From Bacilli bacterium (lineage in GTDB: Bacteria > Bacillota > Bacilli > RF39 > UBA660), in the NCBI GenBank assembly GCA_017525855.1, contig JAFXSE010000021.1:1-51401 (forward strand): a stretch of DNA of 51,401 nucleotides, read 5' to 3'. How positions within the stretch are numbered: position 1 is the stretch's first letter; each line of letters starts with the position of its first letter. Below the pieces are notes generated by a model that made no database searches, was not told the DNA's origin, and worked only from the letters and a program-made list of their open reading frames with translations. The position numbers and the translations under genes were made by a program. Positions 49,426-51,401 of the stretch are shown here, one piece after another.

Positions 49426-51401
49426 ATGGAAATTATACCTAACAATATAGAAACATTAATAGAAGATTTACCGATATTATCATTTGAAGATTCCGAAGAT
49501 TTTCAAAAAATAATCGTTTCACCCCAATTTACAGAAATATTTAATTTCTATAAACAAAACTATTTACCAGATGTATTAAAAACTAAACCAGAAATTTATC
49601 AAAGAGTTAGCTTGTATTTAACTCTTACTAATCAAAGCAATCAGTTTACTGAACAAACTGATCAAGTATTATATAAAAGAAATTGTCCATCCATAGAAGA
49701 ATTTATGACAAATAAGTTTTTTATGGGTTATTCGAATGCAACTTTATACCCATGGTGGAAAGAAAAGTTAGAAGAAATTTTTAAAACAGGCTCTCCTATT
49801 CGAAAAGCAATATTTTCTGGAGCTATTGGTACAGGTAAATCAACAGTGGCTCGTAAAGCTTTTATATATGTATTATATAGAGTTCTTTGCTTAAGATATC
49901 CACGCGCAACTTTTAATATAGATGAAGATGCTACAATAGCTAATGTAGTTATTGCTACTACATTAAAACAAGTATATGAAGTAAATTTACTTCCTTTTGT
50001 AAAATTAATGGAAACTATGCCATGTTTTCAACGAGTATTATCACAAAGATCTTTTGAAAATTTTGATTTAAATGATCAAAGATGTCCAATTCCATTTACT
50101 TTAGAAAAAAGTAGCGGAACAGTATATTTTCCAGATAATATTATATTAACTAGTGGCAGTCAAGCAACACACTTTACTGGAATGAATGTAGTAAATTCAT
50201 TTTGTGATGAAATTAATGACCAAGGATTAGAAAATGCTATTGCTTTATTAAATACCTTAGATAATAGATTTGCCTCACGTTTCCAAGGATCTGATTTTGT
50301 ATTTCAATCAGTTGTTTCATCTGCGCGTACTACAAATAGTGCCTTAGGTGAATATGTTAGACATTTGCCAAAAGATGATCCTTCCATATTAAAATTAAGT
50401 CCTATGCTTTGGGAAGTAAAACCTGATCCTAACTTTATTGGAGATGGCACAACTTTTCCAGTAATGGTTGGTAACGGTAGTATTCCTAGTAAAATTATAA
50501 CTGATCCTGGTGAATTAAAAGCTATAGATGAAGGTATATATGAACCACCAACAGGTTGTGAATTAATTCATGTTCCTACTGTATATAAATCTAAATTTGA
50601 ATTACAATTAGATCAATCTATACAAGATATTGCAGGTATGACAACTAATGATAATAATTCAGTATTTAGAGATACAACTAAATTAGAAGATTCTTTGTTA
50701 TTACCAGAAATAAACCTTGAAGTTAATATTAATGAAAATACAGATATTTTAGCTACTCTTGAGCAATATGATTTATTTGAACAAACATTACGCGGTCATT
50801 GGCAATTTAAAAGAGCTCCAAATGCCGAAAGATATTGTCATGTAGATTTATCTGGATCCGGACAAGATGGTCAATGTGATACAGGCCTTTGTATATGTCA
50901 TAAAGAATATGAAACAAACCAAATTACTGGTCAAAAAGATACTATATATGTAGTAGATATACTTTTATTTATATCTGCTAAAAATAAAGTAGATATTCAA
51001 GCAATTCAACAATTTTTAATTAATTTAGTAGCTGATAAACAAGTATTAATGAATACTGTAAGTTTTGATCAATGGCAAAGTTTACTTATTACTCAAAATC
51101 TTGAAAAATCTGGTTGCTTCAAAGAAGTAAAACAATTATCTGTAGATGCTAAATTAGAACCATATACAAATGCAGCATTACTTATTGAATCTGGTAAAGT
51201 AAAAGTAGGTCCATGTTCAAAATTAAAACGTGAATTAGAAGCATTGATATTTGATAAAAATAAAGTTACGCGTACTGTAGAATTAAAAGATGGTTGTGAT
51301 GCCCTAGTTGGTGCAATATATAATGCACAATTTAATTACTTTGATATTCCTCAATATGAATATAAAACAAAAGAGTCAATCAATGTTCCATTTACATATG
51401 A
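49426..51401 (+). CDS. terL: Terminase large subunit (3' end beyond window)
   Basis: At least 658 codons from ATG 49426, no stop before the window edge. ATPase motor: Walker A SGAIGTGKST (about residues 131-140), an ATTLKQVYEVNL segment, Walker B NSFCDEIND with the catalytic Glu (about 258-266). RNase H-fold nuclease: CHVDLSGSG (first Asp, about 474), TVSFDQWQS (second Asp, about 548) and KDGCDALVGAIYNA (third Asp, about 624). It translocates phage DNA into proheads and cuts it. Ribosome binding site is weak. Domain order and all key residues are intact. Confidence 0.93.
   Translation, partial: MEIIPNNIETLIEDLPILSFEDSEDFQKIIVSPQFTEIFNFYKQNYLPDVLKTKPEIYQRVSLYLTLTNQSNQFTEQTDQVLYKRNCPSIEEFMTNKFFMGYSNATLYPWWKEKLEEIFKTGSPIRKAIFSGAIGTGKSTVARKAFIYVLYRVLCLRYPRATFNIDEDATIANVVIATTLKQVYEVNLLPFVKLMETMPCFQRVLSQRSFENFDLNDQRCPIPFTLEKSSGTVYFPDNIILTSGSQATHFTGMNVVNSFCDEINDQGLENAIALLNTLDNRFASRFQGSDFVFQSVVSSARTTNSALGEYVRHLPKDDPSILKLSPMLWEVKPDPNFIGDGTTFPVMVGNGSIPSKIITDPGELKAIDEGIYEPPTGCELIHVPTVYKSKFELQLDQSIQDIAGMTTNDNNSVFRDTTKLEDSLLLPEINLEVNINENTDILATLEQYDLFEQTLRGHWQFKRAPNAERYCHVDLSGSGQDGQCDTGLCICHKEYETNQITGQKDTIYVVDILLFISAKNKVDIQAIQQFLINLVADKQVLMNTVSFDQWQSLLITQNLEKSGCFKEVKQLSVDAKLEPYTNAALLIESGKVKVGPCSKLKRELEALIFDKNKVTRTVELKDGCDALVGAIYNAQFNYFDIPQYEYKTKESINVPFTY

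Noticed and set aside
1..51401. Reassigned stop codon (for example TAG recoding, as in some large gut phages)
   Set aside because: Genes end normally at TAG (e.g. at 8850), TAA and TGA, and no conserved gene is broken by an in-frame stop.

Overview
The window is a densely coded, strongly AT-rich stretch of a tailed bacteriophage genome (Caudoviricetes), most likely a large virulent phage. Evidence for a phage: a terminase large subunit runs off the right end, there are tail-fibre and adhesin genes, three homing-endonuclease-type genes, a phage replication and nucleotide set (family B polymerase, Pif1/Dda-like helicase, RecA, thymidylate synthase, dUTPase, dNMP kinase), and long runs of genes joined by TAATG or ATGA overlaps. 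The class III ribonucleotide reductase and its activase point to an anaerobic or facultative host. The standard genetic code fits, since TAG, TAA and TGA all end genes. I saw no integrase or repressor, no rRNA or tRNA gene and no CRISPR array.

Layout. 1-2071 (+): the tail of a metallophosphoesterase and four unknown proteins. 2114-6686 (-): a receptor-binding module with a BspA-type leucine-rich repeat protein, a 708-aa trimeric-fibre-like protein, a membrane protein and a nuclease-like protein. 6827-9067 (+): Hsp20, a membrane-anchored protein, a AAA+ ATPase and a small membrane protein. 9086-13582 (-): a giant adhesin of about 1,498 aa. 13702-15003 (+): helicase. 15037-21769 (-): zinc ribbon protein, GIY-YIG endonuclease, nrdD, nrdG, a membrane protein and a glycosyltransferase. 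21835-34495 (-): an FTR-like Fe-S protein, a second phosphoesterase, thyA, dNMP kinase, dUTPase, a large polymerase with a primase-like tail, a GapR-like protein, recA and a Vsr-type endonuclease. 34508-43030 (-): a ClpB-like ATPase, a coiled-coil protein, a primase-like protein, a Lar-like zinc protein, ClpP and SHMT. 43033-45674 (-): ten small overlapping unknown genes, including a Tad2-like one. 45847-51401 (+): small proteins leading to the terminase, with a NUMOD3 endonuclease inserted in the opposite orientation.

How it works together. dUTPase, dNMP kinase, ThyA, SHMT, NrdD and NrdG form a dNTP supply line; SHMT makes the methylene-folate that ThyA spends. Polymerase, helicase, RecA, the GapR-like protein and a possible second primase form the replication set. 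ClpP, the ClpB-like protein, Hsp20 and a small AAA+ ATPase suggest strong investment in protein quality control.

Two recurring sequence signals mark gene starts. One is TGGYTTTACW followed 15-17 bases later by a TATAAT-like box, mostly before metabolism and small-gene operons. The other is GTTCTA followed closely by an AT-rich box, mostly before virion, packaging and endonuclease genes. I interpret them as early/middle and late promoters. The GTTCTA motif also sits in the loop of a perfect 11-bp hairpin that covers the ribosome binding site of the GIY-YIG endonuclease. That arrangement resembles the known late-only control of T4 I-TevI.
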